From positions 5,017,001 to 5,081,000 of the forward strand of contig NZ_CP080269.1 of the NCBI RefSeq assembly GCF_019431355.1: a stretch of DNA of 64,000 nt. Reading direction: 5' to 3'. The DNA comes from Paenibacillus sp. R14(2021) (GTDB taxonomy: Bacteria; Bacillota; Bacilli; Paenibacillales; Paenibacillaceae). The notes beneath the pieces were generated by a model. The model saw only the letters and a program-made list of their open reading frames with translations. It was not told the DNA's origin and ran no database searches. The position numbers and the translations under genes are program-made. Within the stretch, counting starts at the first letter, position 1, and each line of letters begins with the position of its first letter. Positions 32,856 through 41,976 of this stretch are shown here, piece by piece.

Positions 32856-32862
32856 AGGGTAT
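32837..32862 (+). promoter_or_regulatory. Sigma-B-like promoter of the general-stress protein gene, overlapping the rsbV promoter
   Basis: On the plus strand GATTGA (32837-32842) and GGGTAT (32857-32862) are spaced 14. The -10 matches the sigma-B consensus in 6 of 6 positions, the -35 in 4 of 6. It overlaps the divergent promoter on the other strand. Confidence 0.55.
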
Positions 32863-32899
32863 ACCAAACCTAAACCAATGAATGAAGAGGCGAAGAACA

Positions 32900-33433
32900 A
32901 TGAGCTGTCAAGCTGCCATTTTCAATACGCAAAATGAAGCCATCCAAGCGATCGAGGCACTGGAGCAGGCAGGATTCACCCGTACGGAAATAAAGGTAAT
33001 CGCGAAGGACAGGGAGCATTCGCGCCGGATTGAAACGGAAACGAACGTGCACGCAGACGAGCTGCAGGATCTGCAGGATACGCGCTCAGCTATGGACGAG
33101 CACGGCACGGATGACATTCGCGTGATGGCCCCTTTAGCCGCAACACCGGGCATTAACATGGCGGGCGGCTTCACCGGGGGGATGGCTTATCCGGGTAATT
33201 CGCTCATCGCGGCTAGTGTATTTCTGGACGATGACAACGGCGTGAGCAGTGCGCTTCATGATCTCGGCTTAGGGAGCGGCGATTTCGAGCCATGCCGCGA
33301 AGCGCTGGCACGAGGCGCGATTATCGTGGCTGTCGACGTCGGCAGCAGCCAGCCCGGCGAAGGACCGGATTTGACGCCGCGAGGCACTGCCGAAGCCGTA
33401 TTCCGCAGCTGTAATGCGGTACGGATTTTGTGA
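32900..33433 (+). CDS. General stress protein 17M-like domain protein
   Basis: 177 residues. The N-terminus (AIFNTQNEAIQAIEALEQAGFTRTEIKVIAKD) matches the N-terminal domain of general stress protein 17M (YflT-like), which is under sigma B in Bacillus. A second similar fold is suggested by SSALHDLGLGSGDFEPCREALARGAIIVAVDV. The ATG at 32900 is preceded by AGAGG; the one at 32882 has no site. It is divergent from rsbV with a near-perfect sigma-B -10 upstream, which supports stress control. The biochemical role is unknown. Confidence 0.8.
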   Translation: MSCQAAIFNTQNEAIQAIEALEQAGFTRTEIKVIAKDREHSRRIETETNVHADELQDLQDTRSAMDEHGTDDIRVMAPLAATPGINMAGGFTGGMAYPGNSLIAASVFLDDDNGVSSALHDLGLGSGDFEPCREALARGAIIVAVDVGSSQPGEGPDLTPRGTAEAVFRSCNAVRIL

Positions 33434-33466
33434 AAATTACTGGAAATTGCGGGATTGGAATTTGTC

Positions 33467-33519
33467 GGACTATGTCGAATGGAGCTGACTGCTCTGGGAC
33501 ATAGTCCTATTTGTTTTTG
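33467..33519 (+). terminator. Terminator of the general-stress protein gene
   Basis: GGACTATGTC (33467-33476) pairs exactly with GACATAGTCC (33498-33507), with an inner GAGC/GCTC pair, followed by TATTTGTTTTT. Confidence 0.88.
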
Positions 33520-33610
33520 CAGTCGTGCCATTTACAAGGGAGAAATAACTCTGCTATGCTAGTAAAAACTGTCAGCATGGGCAGAAAACGAGCTAGAAGG
33601 TGAAGCCATT

Positions 33611-34669
33611 TTGAAAACGGTTACTGTATACGACATTGCTAAGGAAGCAGGCGTTTCGGTTGCAACGGTTTCCCGCGTGCTGAACAATACGGCGCCCGTG
33701 AAGCCGGCGACCCGTGAACGCATCCAGAATCTGATCAACAAGCACCAGTTTCAGCCGAACGCGCTCGCCCGCAGTTTGATCAAGAAGGTAACCGGCATGA
33801 TCGGCATTATTTTGCCGGATATTACAAATCCCTTCTTTCCCGAGGTGCTCGCCGGGCTGGAGCAGGAGGCCCGCAACAAGGGCTATACGTTCTTTCTGTG
33901 CGACACCGGATCGTCCAATCAGGACAGCAAGGAGCAGTACAGACGCGAGTCGCAGTATTTCAACATCCTGCTGGAGAAGCAGGTTGACGGCATCATTGTC
34001 ATTGGCGGCCGGATCGATTTGCAGCATTGCAGTCGTGAAATGGCCAAGGAAGTGGCTGAAGTCAGCAAGCGTGTGCCTGTTGTGCTCATCAACGGCAATC
34101 TGCCAGGCGCCAAATTCCACCGCGTCATCATCGACGAGGTCGAAGGCGGAACCAAAGTGACCAATCATCTGCTTGGTCTCGGGCACCGCGATATCGCCTT
34201 CATCGGCGGCTACATTCACATGTCGAACACCGTCAAGCGCATCGATGGCTTCCGCAGCGCGATGGAGCGTGCAGGCGTTCCGGTTCGGGAGGATTGGGTC
34301 ATTACCGGCGGATTCTCGGTGGAGAAGGGCAAGCGCATGATGAACGAGCTGCTCGCCAAGGAAGGCACGAGGCCGACGGCCGTCGTATGCGCGAACGATC
34401 TGACCGCGATCGGAGTTATCAAAGCGGCGTTCAAATCCGGCATCCGCGTGCCTGAGGAGCTGTCCGTCATCGGTATCGACGACGTGCCGCTTGCAGCCAA
34501 TGTCATTCCGGAGCTGACGACATTGTCGCTGAAATGCTTGGAGCTTGGGCGTACGGCTGCGAACGTGCTGCATGGGCTTATTACCAAATCCGGGCGCGTG
34601 CCAGAACTGACAACGCTGCAGCCCGAGCTGGTTATACGCGAAAGCACGGCGTCTCCGGCACGGACATAA
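33611..34669 (+). CDS. LacI family transcriptional regulator
   Basis: 352 residues. The N-terminal HTH and hinge read VTVYDIAKEAGVSVATVSRVLNN...VKPATRERIQNLINKHQFQPNALARSL. The periplasmic-binding-protein-like sensor follows (GMIGIILPDITNPFFPEVLAGLEQEA, GIDDVPLA). The TTG at 33611 follows GAAGGTGA. It lies 300 bases before a GH35 beta-galactosidase and its importer, and the gap carries two identical palindromes of the LacI type (34778 and 34900). It is therefore most likely the local repressor; the inducer is probably a galactoside. Confidence 0.9.
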   Translation: MKTVTVYDIAKEAGVSVATVSRVLNNTAPVKPATRERIQNLINKHQFQPNALARSLIKKVTGMIGIILPDITNPFFPEVLAGLEQEARNKGYTFFLCDTGSSNQDSKEQYRRESQYFNILLEKQVDGIIVIGGRIDLQHCSREMAKEVAEVSKRVPVVLINGNLPGAKFHRVIIDEVEGGTKVTNHLLGLGHRDIAFIGGYIHMSNTVKRIDGFRSAMERAGVPVREDWVITGGFSVEKGKRMMNELLAKEGTRPTAVVCANDLTAIGVIKAAFKSGIRVPEELSVIGIDDVPLAANVIPELTTLSLKCLELGRTAANVLHGLITKSGRVPELTTLQPELVIRESTASPART

Positions 34670-34698
34670 GCCGGTGAAAACAATTTCTCCGGCCCATC

Positions 34699-34728
34699 TT
34701 GACAGCGCTATCATTTTACGAGTAAACT
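34699..34728 (+). promoter_or_regulatory. Promoter with overlapping cre (CcpA) site before the GH35 operon
   Basis: TTGACA (34699-34704) and TAAACT (34723-34728) are spaced 18. TGACAGCGCTATCA (34700-34713) covers the -35 and matches the cre consensus TGWNANCGNTNWCA at every position. Catabolite repression by CcpA is therefore expected; neither site has been tested. Confidence 0.75.
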
Positions 34729-34777
34729 TCAAATCAAGATAATCCTTGGCTAACGGGATTTTATTTTTAGGGCTTTA

Positions 34778-34791
34778 TGAAATGGGTTTCA
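34778..34791. promoter_or_regulatory. LacI-type operator O1 (TGAAATGGGTTTCA)
   Basis: A 14-bp palindrome TGAAA-TGGG-TTTCA, identical to the copy at 34900-34913. The identity extends 5 prime to an 18-base block (TTTATGAAATGGGTTTCA). It lies downstream of the proposed promoter, where a bound repressor would block transcription. Confidence 0.75.
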
Positions 34792-34899
34792 CTAAGCAAT
34801 AGGGATGTTCAAAATACACGCGCACAAACGGAATGAAGAAGTTTACGAACCTCATCTTAATCCGCATCGTTGTAGTGTATTTTTATTTTTTCGTATTTA

Positions 34900-34913
34900 T
34901 GAAATGGGTTTCA
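34900..34913. promoter_or_regulatory. LacI-type operator O2 (TGAAATGGGTTTCA)
   Basis: Second exact copy, 122 bp from the first centre to centre and about 55 bases before the GH35 start codon. Two spaced operators allow DNA looping by a tetrameric repressor or cooperative binding. Confidence 0.75.
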
Positions 34914-34968
34914 TAAAATTCCGGATTCAGGATTACCTTCACCAATACATACTGGGAGGATGTCTTGC

Positions 34969-37851
34969 ATGAACATGGAAACGAAAATCAATATGCCGCT
35001 GCAGCTTACGTCAACCTCTCTCCGCATCGGCGGGCAAGCCGAACTTATCCTCTGCGCATCGCTTTTCTACTTTCGCATTCCCCGCGCCTTATGGCGTGAA
35101 CGGATGGAACAAGTCAAAGCCTTCGGCTATAACGCCATCGACGTCTATTTTCCTTGGAACTACCATGAGCTTGAAGAAGGCAGCTGGGATTTCACCGGCG
35201 AGCGGGATGCGGAAGCATTCCTCCAGATGGCTGCTGAAGCCGGCCTCTGGATTGTAGCCAGACCTGGTCCATATATTTGCTCCGAATGGGACGGAGGCGG
35301 ACTTCCCGCTTATCTGTTCGCCAAGCCGGATTTGGAAATTCGCAGTACGCAGCCGGCTTACATAGAAGCGGTCGCGTCCTGGTATGATCGGATTCTTCCG
35401 CTGCTGGCTAAATACGAGCTTCAGCGAGGCGGCACGGTCATCTGCCTGCAGCTCGAGAACGAGCTTGATTTCTACGATTGTCGCGATCCCAAGGGCTATA
35501 TCGCCGCTTTGAGGGACTTGGCGCTTGAACGCGGAATCGAAATGCCGCTGATCGCCTGCGCCGGCCAAGGCGGGCTCTACGAAGCATCCGGACTCGTGGA
35601 AGGCGTCGTGCCGACCTGCAACTTCTACCCCAATGACCGCGACCCGCAATTCGAAGCCAAAGCAGCCGCCTATCAGGAACGGCTCGCAGCAGACGATATT
35701 CCGCTGATGGTCACGGAAACGAACCGTTCGCATTTTCTGCTTCGCCGGCTCCTCTCCTGCGGCGCGAAGCTGCTCGGCCCGTATTTGCAAGTATCCGGCA
35801 CCAACTTCGGGTTCACGAACGGTACGAATAACTGGGGTGATCCACTGGCTTACATGACGTCGGATTATGATTTTCACGGTATGGTCTCTTCCGTAGGGCA
35901 TGTTCGCAAGGAAGCGTATGAAGGCCGGCTCCTGCGCCGGGTGATGAAGGCTTACGGAGGCTCCTTGGCTGAGGCGGAGAGTGCATCGGCCGTTGAATAT
36001 GTAAGCGCTTTATCGAGATTGCAGCCAAGGGAACAGGGTACGCTCTTGCAGCGCAGGCTGCAGCTGAAGGACGGCGGACAACTCCTCTTCCTAGCGAATG
36101 TGGGCAGCGAGGAGGAAGCGGTGCAGCTTCAGCTTCGCGAGAATAGCCTCTCATTCCCGCAGGCGTCGGAGCTGCGAAGCATCCCAGGGCGGTGCGACAT
36201 GCTGCCGGTCAACGTACCGCTGCAGACGTGGGGCTTGGAAGGCACACTGCGCTACGCGACCGCCGAGCTGTCCGATGTACGGGCAAGCGCCGATCGCACA
36301 GTGCTGGTATTCCACGCCGAATATGCAGGTGAAATCGCCTTGACGCTGCCGCAGCTGACGGCCGCGGCGACAGTGGCAGGCATGACCGTGCAAGAGCAGG
36401 GAGATCAAGAAGGAAGCGCGCAGCTGCTCGTCAGTTTCCAAGCCTCGCAAGGCGCGCCTGCAAGCTGCCGCTTGGAGCTGGCAGACGGTCATCAGCTCAT
36501 TCTGCTGGGGATGGCACGCTGCGATGCCTTGCTGCTCGAGGATATCGGCGAGAACGGCGAATGGACGATTGGGCAGGAAATCAGCTACGACACGGAGCCG
36601 CACGATGTCAACGTGAGCTGGTCCGCGACTGCGCTCGACCCGACGGAGTCGATGGCGGCAGCCTCAGAAGAATTGGTCGACGGTGCTGATTATCTGGAAC
36701 GAAACGGCATCTACCGCGGCTATGCTTGGTATGAGGCGAACAATCATGTGCCCGCGGGGCAGACGGTGCATGGGCTGCTCATTCATCAGGGAAGCGACAC
36801 GGTCTCGCTCTATGCGGATGCCGCATATGCCGGCACGTATACGCCCGGCGGCGGGTCCCGGTTTATACCCGATGTCGATGCAAGCTCGAGCAGCAAGCTG
36901 ACGGCTAGAGTCGAGATCTGGGGGCATACCAACTTCGACGATGCCCGTCTACCGGGACTGCGCCTCCATGCAATGAAAGGCTTGACCGGCCTTACGGCCG
37001 TTACGAAACAGCATCGACTGACCTCCAATTGGCGCATGCTGCGCGTTCATTCGAGGGAGCTGCAGCCGCAGTACCTGGCACCGGAATTCGATGACAAGAC
37101 ATGGGCGATTACGGGCTTTGGCGGCTGGTTGTCACCGGATCATCCAGCTTTCGAATATTACCGCAAGTCCGTTCAGGCAAGCGCTTCGGCGAATGTATTC
37201 GTCCTTCATTTCAAAGGCATACAGGCAATCGCCCGGCTCTTCGTGAATGGGCAGGCGGCAGGTACGGTGCATCCGTTTGACCCTTATATGGATATTACGC
37301 CTTATGTAACTCCGGGTGAAGAGATTCAGATCGTAGTCTTCCTGGAGCGGGTGCTCGGACTTCCTTCAGGCGATGTGCTGCTCTATGAGGGGAACGCGGC
37401 TGAAGCATGGCGCTTATCCGGATGCGAGGAAAGCGGATTGCTGCGGCATGCGCAGCGCAGCCGCTCATCCGCAGTATCCGCGGCATTGCCGCATACGATG
37501 GAAGCCGGCGAAATCGCATGGTTGTTCGGGGACCTGCCAGACGCAGAGAACGGCGGCGAAGGCGAACCCGCCCAAGGCTGGCGCGTACAAGTCTCCGGCA
37601 CCAATATGAAGCTGACGGTGCTGTTTGGCGGCACGATCGTCGGCCGCCTATGGACGGCGGGAGGCAAGACAAGGCCGGTCCTGAGCGGCGGCGACCAAGC
37701 TTCGTTCTATTTGCCTGGGCCTTGGATGGGAGAGAAGGACAATCGACTCGCCATTCTGCTCGAAGCCGTGGAAGCGGGGGAGGCGTCGCGCCTGGAAGCG
37801 CTGTCGTTTACGCCGGTTGGCGTACGAGCGCAGCAGCGTCATTCTGAATAG
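34969..37851 (+). CDS. Beta-galactosidase, GH35 family (960 residues)
   Basis: Cleaves terminal beta-galactosyl residues. The N-terminal TIM barrel (about residues 10-330) contains FYFRIPRALWRERMEQVKAFGYNAIDVYFPWNYHE and GPYICSEWDGGGLPAYL. The likely acid/base Glu is in CLQLENELDFYD and the likely nucleophile in MVTETNRSH. The remaining 600 residues are beta-sandwich modules, as in large bacterial GH35 enzymes. No signal peptide is visible, so it acts in the cytoplasm on imported oligosaccharide. The ATG at 34969 lies 9 bases after GGAGG. The importer genes follow after 14 bases, and the LacI gene and operators lie upstream. Confidence 0.88.
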   Translation: MNMETKINMPLQLTSTSLRIGGQAELILCASLFYFRIPRALWRERMEQVKAFGYNAIDVYFPWNYHELEEGSWDFTGERDAEAFLQMAAEAGLWIVARPGPYICSEWDGGGLPAYLFAKPDLEIRSTQPAYIEAVASWYDRILPLLAKYELQRGGTVICLQLENELDFYDCRDPKGYIAALRDLALERGIEMPLIACAGQGGLYEASGLVEGVVPTCNFYPNDRDPQFEAKAAAYQERLAADDIPLMVTETNRSHFLLRRLLSCGAKLLGPYLQVSGTNFGFTNGTNNWGDPLAYMTSDYDFHGMVSSVGHVRKEAYEGRLLRRVMKAYGGSLAEAESASAVEYVSALSRLQPREQGTLLQRRLQLKDGGQLLFLANVGSEEEAVQLQLRENSLSFPQASELRSIPGRCDMLPVNVPLQTWGLEGTLRYATAELSDVRASADRTVLVFHAEYAGEIALTLPQLTAAATVAGMTVQEQGDQEGSAQLLVSFQASQGAPASCRLELADGHQLILLGMARCDALLLEDIGENGEWTIGQEISYDTEPHDVNVSWSATALDPTESMAAASEELVDGADYLERNGIYRGYAWYEANNHVPAGQTVHGLLIHQGSDTVSLYADAAYAGTYTPGGGSRFIPDVDASSSSKLTARVEIWGHTNFDDARLPGLRLHAMKGLTGLTAVTKQHRLTSNWRMLRVHSRELQPQYLAPEFDDKTWAITGFGGWLSPDHPAFEYYRKSVQASASANVFVLHFKGIQAIARLFVNGQAAGTVHPFDPYMDITPYVTPGEEIQIVVFLERVLGLPSGDVLLYEGNAAEAWRLSGCEESGLLRHAQRSRSSAVSAALPHTMEAGEIAWLFGDLPDAENGGEGEPAQGWRVQVSGTNMKLTVLFGGTIVGRLWTAGGKTRPVLSGGDQASFYLPGPWMGEKDNRLAILLEAVEAGEASRLEALSFTPVGVRAQQRHSE

Positions 37852-37865
37852 AAGGAGAATCAGAC

Positions 37866-38840
37866 ATGAGAACAATGACACAAGCAAGAACGCAAACGAA
37901 GACGAAGGCGCAAGCGCAAGTCTCCTCTTCCGGTCTCAGACGGTTCTGGAACAATAAAACGCTGATGCTGATGTGCGTACCCGCCATACTGTTCTTCGCG
38001 GTATTCGCCTATCTGCCGATGCCTGGCTTGTATTTGGCCTTCATTAAATACAACTATACGGACGGTATCTTCAAAAGCCCTTTCATCGGCTTTGATAACT
38101 TCCGTTTCCTCGTCATGACGGGCGATCTGTGGCGGCTGACGTTCAACACGATCGCATACAACGTGGCTTTCATCGTACTTGGCAATTTCCTGCAAATCTT
38201 CGTTGCGATCATGCTGAACGAGCTGCGCAAGAAATGGTTTAAGAAGCTGAGCCAGACGATCATGTTCCTGCCGTTCTTTATTTCATTCGTCATCATCGGC
38301 CTCATTGCCTACAACATCCTGAGCTTCGATTACGGTCTGCTGAACAGCATCCTGAAATCGCTCGGCGCCGATCCCGTCAAAACCTACTCCAATCCGCATG
38401 TGTGGCCGCTTATCATTATCATTACCTTCCTGTGGCAGTCGACAGGCTACGGCTCCATCGTTTATTTCGCGGCAATCATGGGCCTTGATTCCGAGGTCGT
38501 GGAAGCGTCGGAGATCGATGGTGCCAACGCGCTGCAGCGCATCCTCTACATTGTGCTGCCGTGGCTCAAGCCGACCTTCATTATCCTGCTGCTCTTCTCG
38601 CTCGGCGGCGTGCTGCGCGGCAATTTCGGCCTCTTCTACAACCTCGTCGGCGCGAACAACACCTCGCTCTACGCAACGACGGATATCATCGAAACCTACG
38701 TATTTCGTTCGCTCATGAACAACTTCAACTTCTCCATGGGCAGCGCGGTGAGCTTGTACCAGTCGGTGTTCGGCTTCATCGTCGTCATCACGGCAAACTG
38801 GCTGGTGAAGAAAACATCGCCGGACAATTCATTATTCTAG
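37866..38840 (+). CDS. lplB: ABC sugar transporter permease (LplB-like)
   Basis: 324 residues with about six membrane helices and an N-terminal cytoplasmic basic stretch. Family landmarks are LMLMCVPAILFFAVFAYLPMPGLYLAF, FKSPFIGFDNFRFLV, and the EAA loop EASEIDGANALQRILYIVLPWLKPT. This is the LplB branch of polysaccharide permeases common in Paenibacillus. The start follows AGAAGGAG, 14 bases after the GH35 gene. No ATPase gene is present; these importers usually share a common MsmX-type ATPase. The substrate is inferred to be a galactoside. Confidence 0.88.
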   Translation: MRTMTQARTQTKTKAQAQVSSSGLRRFWNNKTLMLMCVPAILFFAVFAYLPMPGLYLAFIKYNYTDGIFKSPFIGFDNFRFLVMTGDLWRLTFNTIAYNVAFIVLGNFLQIFVAIMLNELRKKWFKKLSQTIMFLPFFISFVIIGLIAYNILSFDYGLLNSILKSLGADPVKTYSNPHVWPLIIIITFLWQSTGYGSIVYFAAIMGLDSEVVEASEIDGANALQRILYIVLPWLKPTFIILLLFSLGGVLRGNFGLFYNLVGANNTSLYATTDIIETYVFRSLMNNFNFSMGSAVSLYQSVFGFIVVITANWLVKKTSPDNSLF

Positions 38841-38851
38841 GAGGGTCTCCC

Positions 38852-39757
38852 ATGGAAGTTGTGCGCAAGCGCATCCGAAGCGATGCGACATCCCTGGCTG
38901 TAAGAGGTTTTGGCTACGTTTTCATCGGCCTGTTCGCCATCTGCTGTCTCGTTCCGTTCCTGCTCGTGCTCGGTACTTCCTTTACTTCGGAAGGCTCCAT
39001 CACTAAGCACGGATTCAATATTTGGCCGCGCGAATTCTCGACCTTCGCGTACAAAATTGTTTTCGAGAATCCTGGCCTGATCGTCGGTTCGTACATGGTG
39101 ACGATTCTGATTACGGTCGTCGGCACGGCTGCGGGACTGTTCCTTGTTGCCATGACGGGCTATGCGCTCCAGCGTCCGGATTTCGCTCAGCGCAACGGCA
39201 TCTCGTTCTTCATCTATTTCACAACGCTCTTCTCCGGCGGTATTGTACCGTTCTATCTGCTTATCAACCAATATTTGAAGCTGCATGACAGCTATCTGGC
39301 TGTGCTGCTGCCAGGCCTGATGAGCCCGTTTCTCATCATCATGATGAAGAGTTTTACGAAATCGATTCCGCATGCCATTACGGAGTCCGCCAAAATCGAC
39401 GGCGCAGGCGACTTTACGATCTTCCTCCGTCTCATTCTTCCCATGACGACGCCTGCGCTCGCGACAATCGGCTTGTTCATCGCGCTGGGGTATTGGAACG
39501 AATGGTACAACGCTATGCTGTTCCTCTCTCCGGATATGAAATACCGGCCGCTGCAGCTGTTCCTGTACAACGTCATTACGAGCGCGGATTTCATTCGCAA
39601 TTCGTCGGCCGCCTCTAATGTACCGCTGCGCGACATGCCCCTTGAGTCCATGAAGATGGCGACAGCTGTCGTCGCGACCGGGCCGGTTATTCTGTTCTAT
39701 CCGTTCGTGCAGCGGTATTTTATTCAAGGGATCACGGTCGGCGCGGTAAAAGGCTGA
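38852..39757 (+). CDS. lplC: ABC sugar transporter permease (LplC-like)
   Basis: 301 residues from the ATG at 38852, which follows CTAGGAGGG. About six helices; the EAA loop reads ITESAKIDGAGDFTIFLRLILPMTTPALATI, and the C-terminus FYPFVQRYFIQGITVGAVKG is diagnostic of this branch. It pairs with the preceding permease to form the channel. Two hairpins lie between it and the binding-protein gene. Confidence 0.88.
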   Translation: MEVVRKRIRSDATSLAVRGFGYVFIGLFAICCLVPFLLVLGTSFTSEGSITKHGFNIWPREFSTFAYKIVFENPGLIVGSYMVTILITVVGTAAGLFLVAMTGYALQRPDFAQRNGISFFIYFTTLFSGGIVPFYLLINQYLKLHDSYLAVLLPGLMSPFLIIMMKSFTKSIPHAITESAKIDGAGDFTIFLRLILPMTTPALATIGLFIALGYWNEWYNAMLFLSPDMKYRPLQLFLYNVITSADFIRNSSAASNVPLRDMPLESMKMATAVVATGPVILFYPFVQRYFIQGITVGAVKG

Positions 39758-39790
39758 TTGTTCTCCGGCTGCATGCCTGCATTAGGAATG

Positions 39791-39827
39791 TTACCCAGCT
39801 TGGGTAAATGGGGGAGCCTAATCTCCC
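39791..39827 (+). other. Two intercistronic hairpins before the binding-protein gene
   Basis: TTACCCA-GCT-TGGGTAA (39791-39807) is a perfect 7-bp hairpin. GGGGGAG and CTCCCTC (39811-39827) may form a second. Hairpins at this point in ABC operons often stabilise the downstream binding-protein message; that role is inferred. Confidence 0.55.
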
Positions 39828-39908
39828 TCTTACCATAACCGCATAGGAACGAATGCCGTTCGGAGCGGAGCTTATCAAAGACATTTAATCATGGGGAGGC
39901 TACAAAGA

Positions 39909-41528
39909 ATGGGACACATGAAACGAATGGCAGTGACAATATTCATGCTCATCCTTGTAATCAGTCTGGCAGCATGCGGTTCGGGCAATAACGGCAATGG
40001 CAATACCGCGGACAATGGCAAAAGTGCCAATGCAGGCAACGGCGGCAACAAAGCTGCAGATAACGGCGCGAAGGATGACGGCAAAATCGATACGAGCGAT
40101 TTTGAAACGATCACGTACGTCGTTCTCGGCGACAAACCGAAGAACGGCCAGCTGGAGAAAGTTATGGAGAAGGTCAACACGACCCTGAAGCAGAAGGCGA
40201 ATGCCGAGCTCCAGTTCAAATGGGTGGAGTGGGCGGATTGGCAGACGAAATACAATCTGCTGCTTGCCTCCGGTGAACCGCTTGACCTGATCACGATCGG
40301 TACCGACTGGCTGGATACGTGGGGCAACGCGCAGCGCGGCGCATTCCTGCCGCTCAACGATCTGCTGGAGAAATACGCGCCGCAGACGTTCGCGGAAATT
40401 CCGAAGGAAGACTGGGACCAAAGTAAATTTAAGGACGATATCGTCATGATTCCGGAAGACCATTACACACAATGGGTTAACCACGGCATCTACTACCGCG
40501 GCGACTGGGCGAAGCAGTTCGGCATCACGCAGCCGATTACCGATTTTGAAACATTGGGCAAATACTTCCAAGGCGTCAAGGACAATATGAAAGACGTCGT
40601 GCCTTGGGATACGAACGGCACGAACGGCACGCTGTACGGGGGCTTCGAGGCGTCGTACACCGATAACATCGATCTGCCGATCGCGACGGGCTATGCAAAC
40701 GTCTACACGGCCAAGTCGTACGACGAGCGCTACACCGTTGACAGCCCGATCTTCAACGACAAGTTCATCGATTTCGCTAAATTGATGAAACAATGGGGCG
40801 ATGCCGGCTATTGGCGCGAGGACGTGCTGAACTACAAGGGCGACACGCGTACGGAGCTGAAGGCAGGCCAGACCGGCGCGGACGCGCACCATACGCAAAC
40901 GTTCAAAGGACTTCGCGTTGAAATGGATAAACAGCAGCCCGGCTCTGAGCTGCAAATGTTCTCTTACTCCGATACGCGCGGCAACCTGATCTCCATGCCG
41001 ATCACGCACGGCGGCACGTCCATCGGCGCGCACAGCAAGCATCCAGAACGGGCACTCATGGTGTATGACCTGATCCGCCAGGATCCGGAGCTGTACCACC
41101 TGATCAACTACGGTCTCGAAGGCGTGCAATATGAAATTAAAGACGGCATCCGCACGCGTCCGGCAGGCTACGACGAGGCGAAAGACGGCTTCTACACCGA
41201 CTTCTGGGGCGGCCGCATCGACAAAAACGAAATTCCGTCCGATACCGACTGGAGCGGCATCGGCGACATCTACAAGAAGTACGACGGCATTAAGAAGCCG
41301 TTCCCTTATGGCAAATTCGTCTTCGACAAAACGAGCGTGGATCCTGAAATGACGGCTATCTCGCAGGTTGTCGGCGAACAGCTTCCGGCCATTCTGTACG
41401 GCAAAGCGGGCGATCCGGAGAAAGCGGTCCAAGCGCTGCGCGATAAGCTGAAAGCTGCCGGCTACGATAAAGTGAAGGACGAAATCCAAAAGCAGCTGGA
41501 TGCGTTCAAAGCATCGGAGCAAGGCTAA
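39909..41528 (+). CDS. lplA: ABC sugar-binding lipoprotein (LplA-like)
   Basis: 539 residues. The signal peptide ends with lipobox LAAC, followed by a Gly/Asn-rich linker (GSGNNGNGNTADN...). The rest is a long extracellular solute-binding protein family 1 domain (YVVLGDKPKNGQLEKVMEKVN, VPWDTNGTNGTLYGGFEASY, PSDTDWSGIGDIYKKY). The length is typical of LplA. The ATG at 39909 follows GGGGAGG with normal spacing; the one at 39891 lies before the site. It captures the sugar that the GH35 enzyme cleaves inside. A strong terminator lies about 110 bases downstream. Confidence 0.87.
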   Translation: MGHMKRMAVTIFMLILVISLAACGSGNNGNGNTADNGKSANAGNGGNKAADNGAKDDGKIDTSDFETITYVVLGDKPKNGQLEKVMEKVNTTLKQKANAELQFKWVEWADWQTKYNLLLASGEPLDLITIGTDWLDTWGNAQRGAFLPLNDLLEKYAPQTFAEIPKEDWDQSKFKDDIVMIPEDHYTQWVNHGIYYRGDWAKQFGITQPITDFETLGKYFQGVKDNMKDVVPWDTNGTNGTLYGGFEASYTDNIDLPIATGYANVYTAKSYDERYTVDSPIFNDKFIDFAKLMKQWGDAGYWREDVLNYKGDTRTELKAGQTGADAHHTQTFKGLRVEMDKQQPGSELQMFSYSDTRGNLISMPITHGGTSIGAHSKHPERALMVYDLIRQDPELYHLINYGLEGVQYEIKDGIRTRPAGYDEAKDGFYTDFWGGRIDKNEIPSDTDWSGIGDIYKKYDGIKKPFPYGKFVFDKTSVDPEMTAISQVVGEQLPAILYGKAGDPEKAVQALRDKLKAAGYDKVKDEIQKQLDAFKASEQG

Positions 41529-41636
41529 ACGATGCCATGGCCGCAGGGGGCTGTCCCTACCTAGCTCATTTCTATGAAGCAGCAGCTTAATCGTCTGAAG
41601 AATGGTGGAAAGAAAGAAAAAAGGTTGTGAACGGGT

Positions 41637-41687
41637 ACCCACAGACTAGACACTTCGAAAAAAGTGCTCAGTCTGTGGGTATCTTTT
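41637..41687 (+). terminator. Strong terminator of the GH35-lplBCA operon
   Basis: ACCCACAGACT (41637-41647) and AGTCTGTGGGT (41670-41680) are exact complements, with an inner ACTT/AAGT pair, followed by a T tract. Confidence 0.92.
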
Positions 41688-41690
41688 TGT

Positions 41691-41976
41691 TGTTAGCACC
41701 TAGAGGGGATGACATCAAGGCCTCAGCTTGTTAAGGCTGCTCGGTCTGGTGCAGCGACGCCCGGTAAGAGGACGGCTTAGGCCTTCTCTATTTTTGAACG
41801 CTCGGCTGAAAGAGTGAATGGTCGGATACCTTAGGCATTCACGATACGGGAACAGAGGATTTTTACAACGGGGGCAATGACCCGAAAGGGGGTCACTTTT
41901 TTCAAAGTGTCCATCTTACGGGTCACAATTCAGCGGGCTTTTCTGCTGTTTTTGTAAAGGCAGCTCGAGTGGATAC
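41691..41976. other. Hairpin-rich intergenic spacer
   Basis: About 290 bases without a convincing gene. Contains GTGAATG/CATTCAC near 41813-41842, TGACCC/GGGTCA with T6 at 41878-41902 (terminator-like), and CAGC/GCTG with T5 at 41931-41953, the last in a position to end the minus-strand phosphotransferase transcript only from the other strand. Several repeat words (GGGTCAC) recur. It adjoins the low-GC gene and may mark an insertion scar. Confidence 0.4.

Noticed and set aside
39900-41642. 580-codon frame on the minus strand under lplA
   Set aside because: Mirror of the lplA reading frame with Arg, Val and Ala runs; no start site and no motif.
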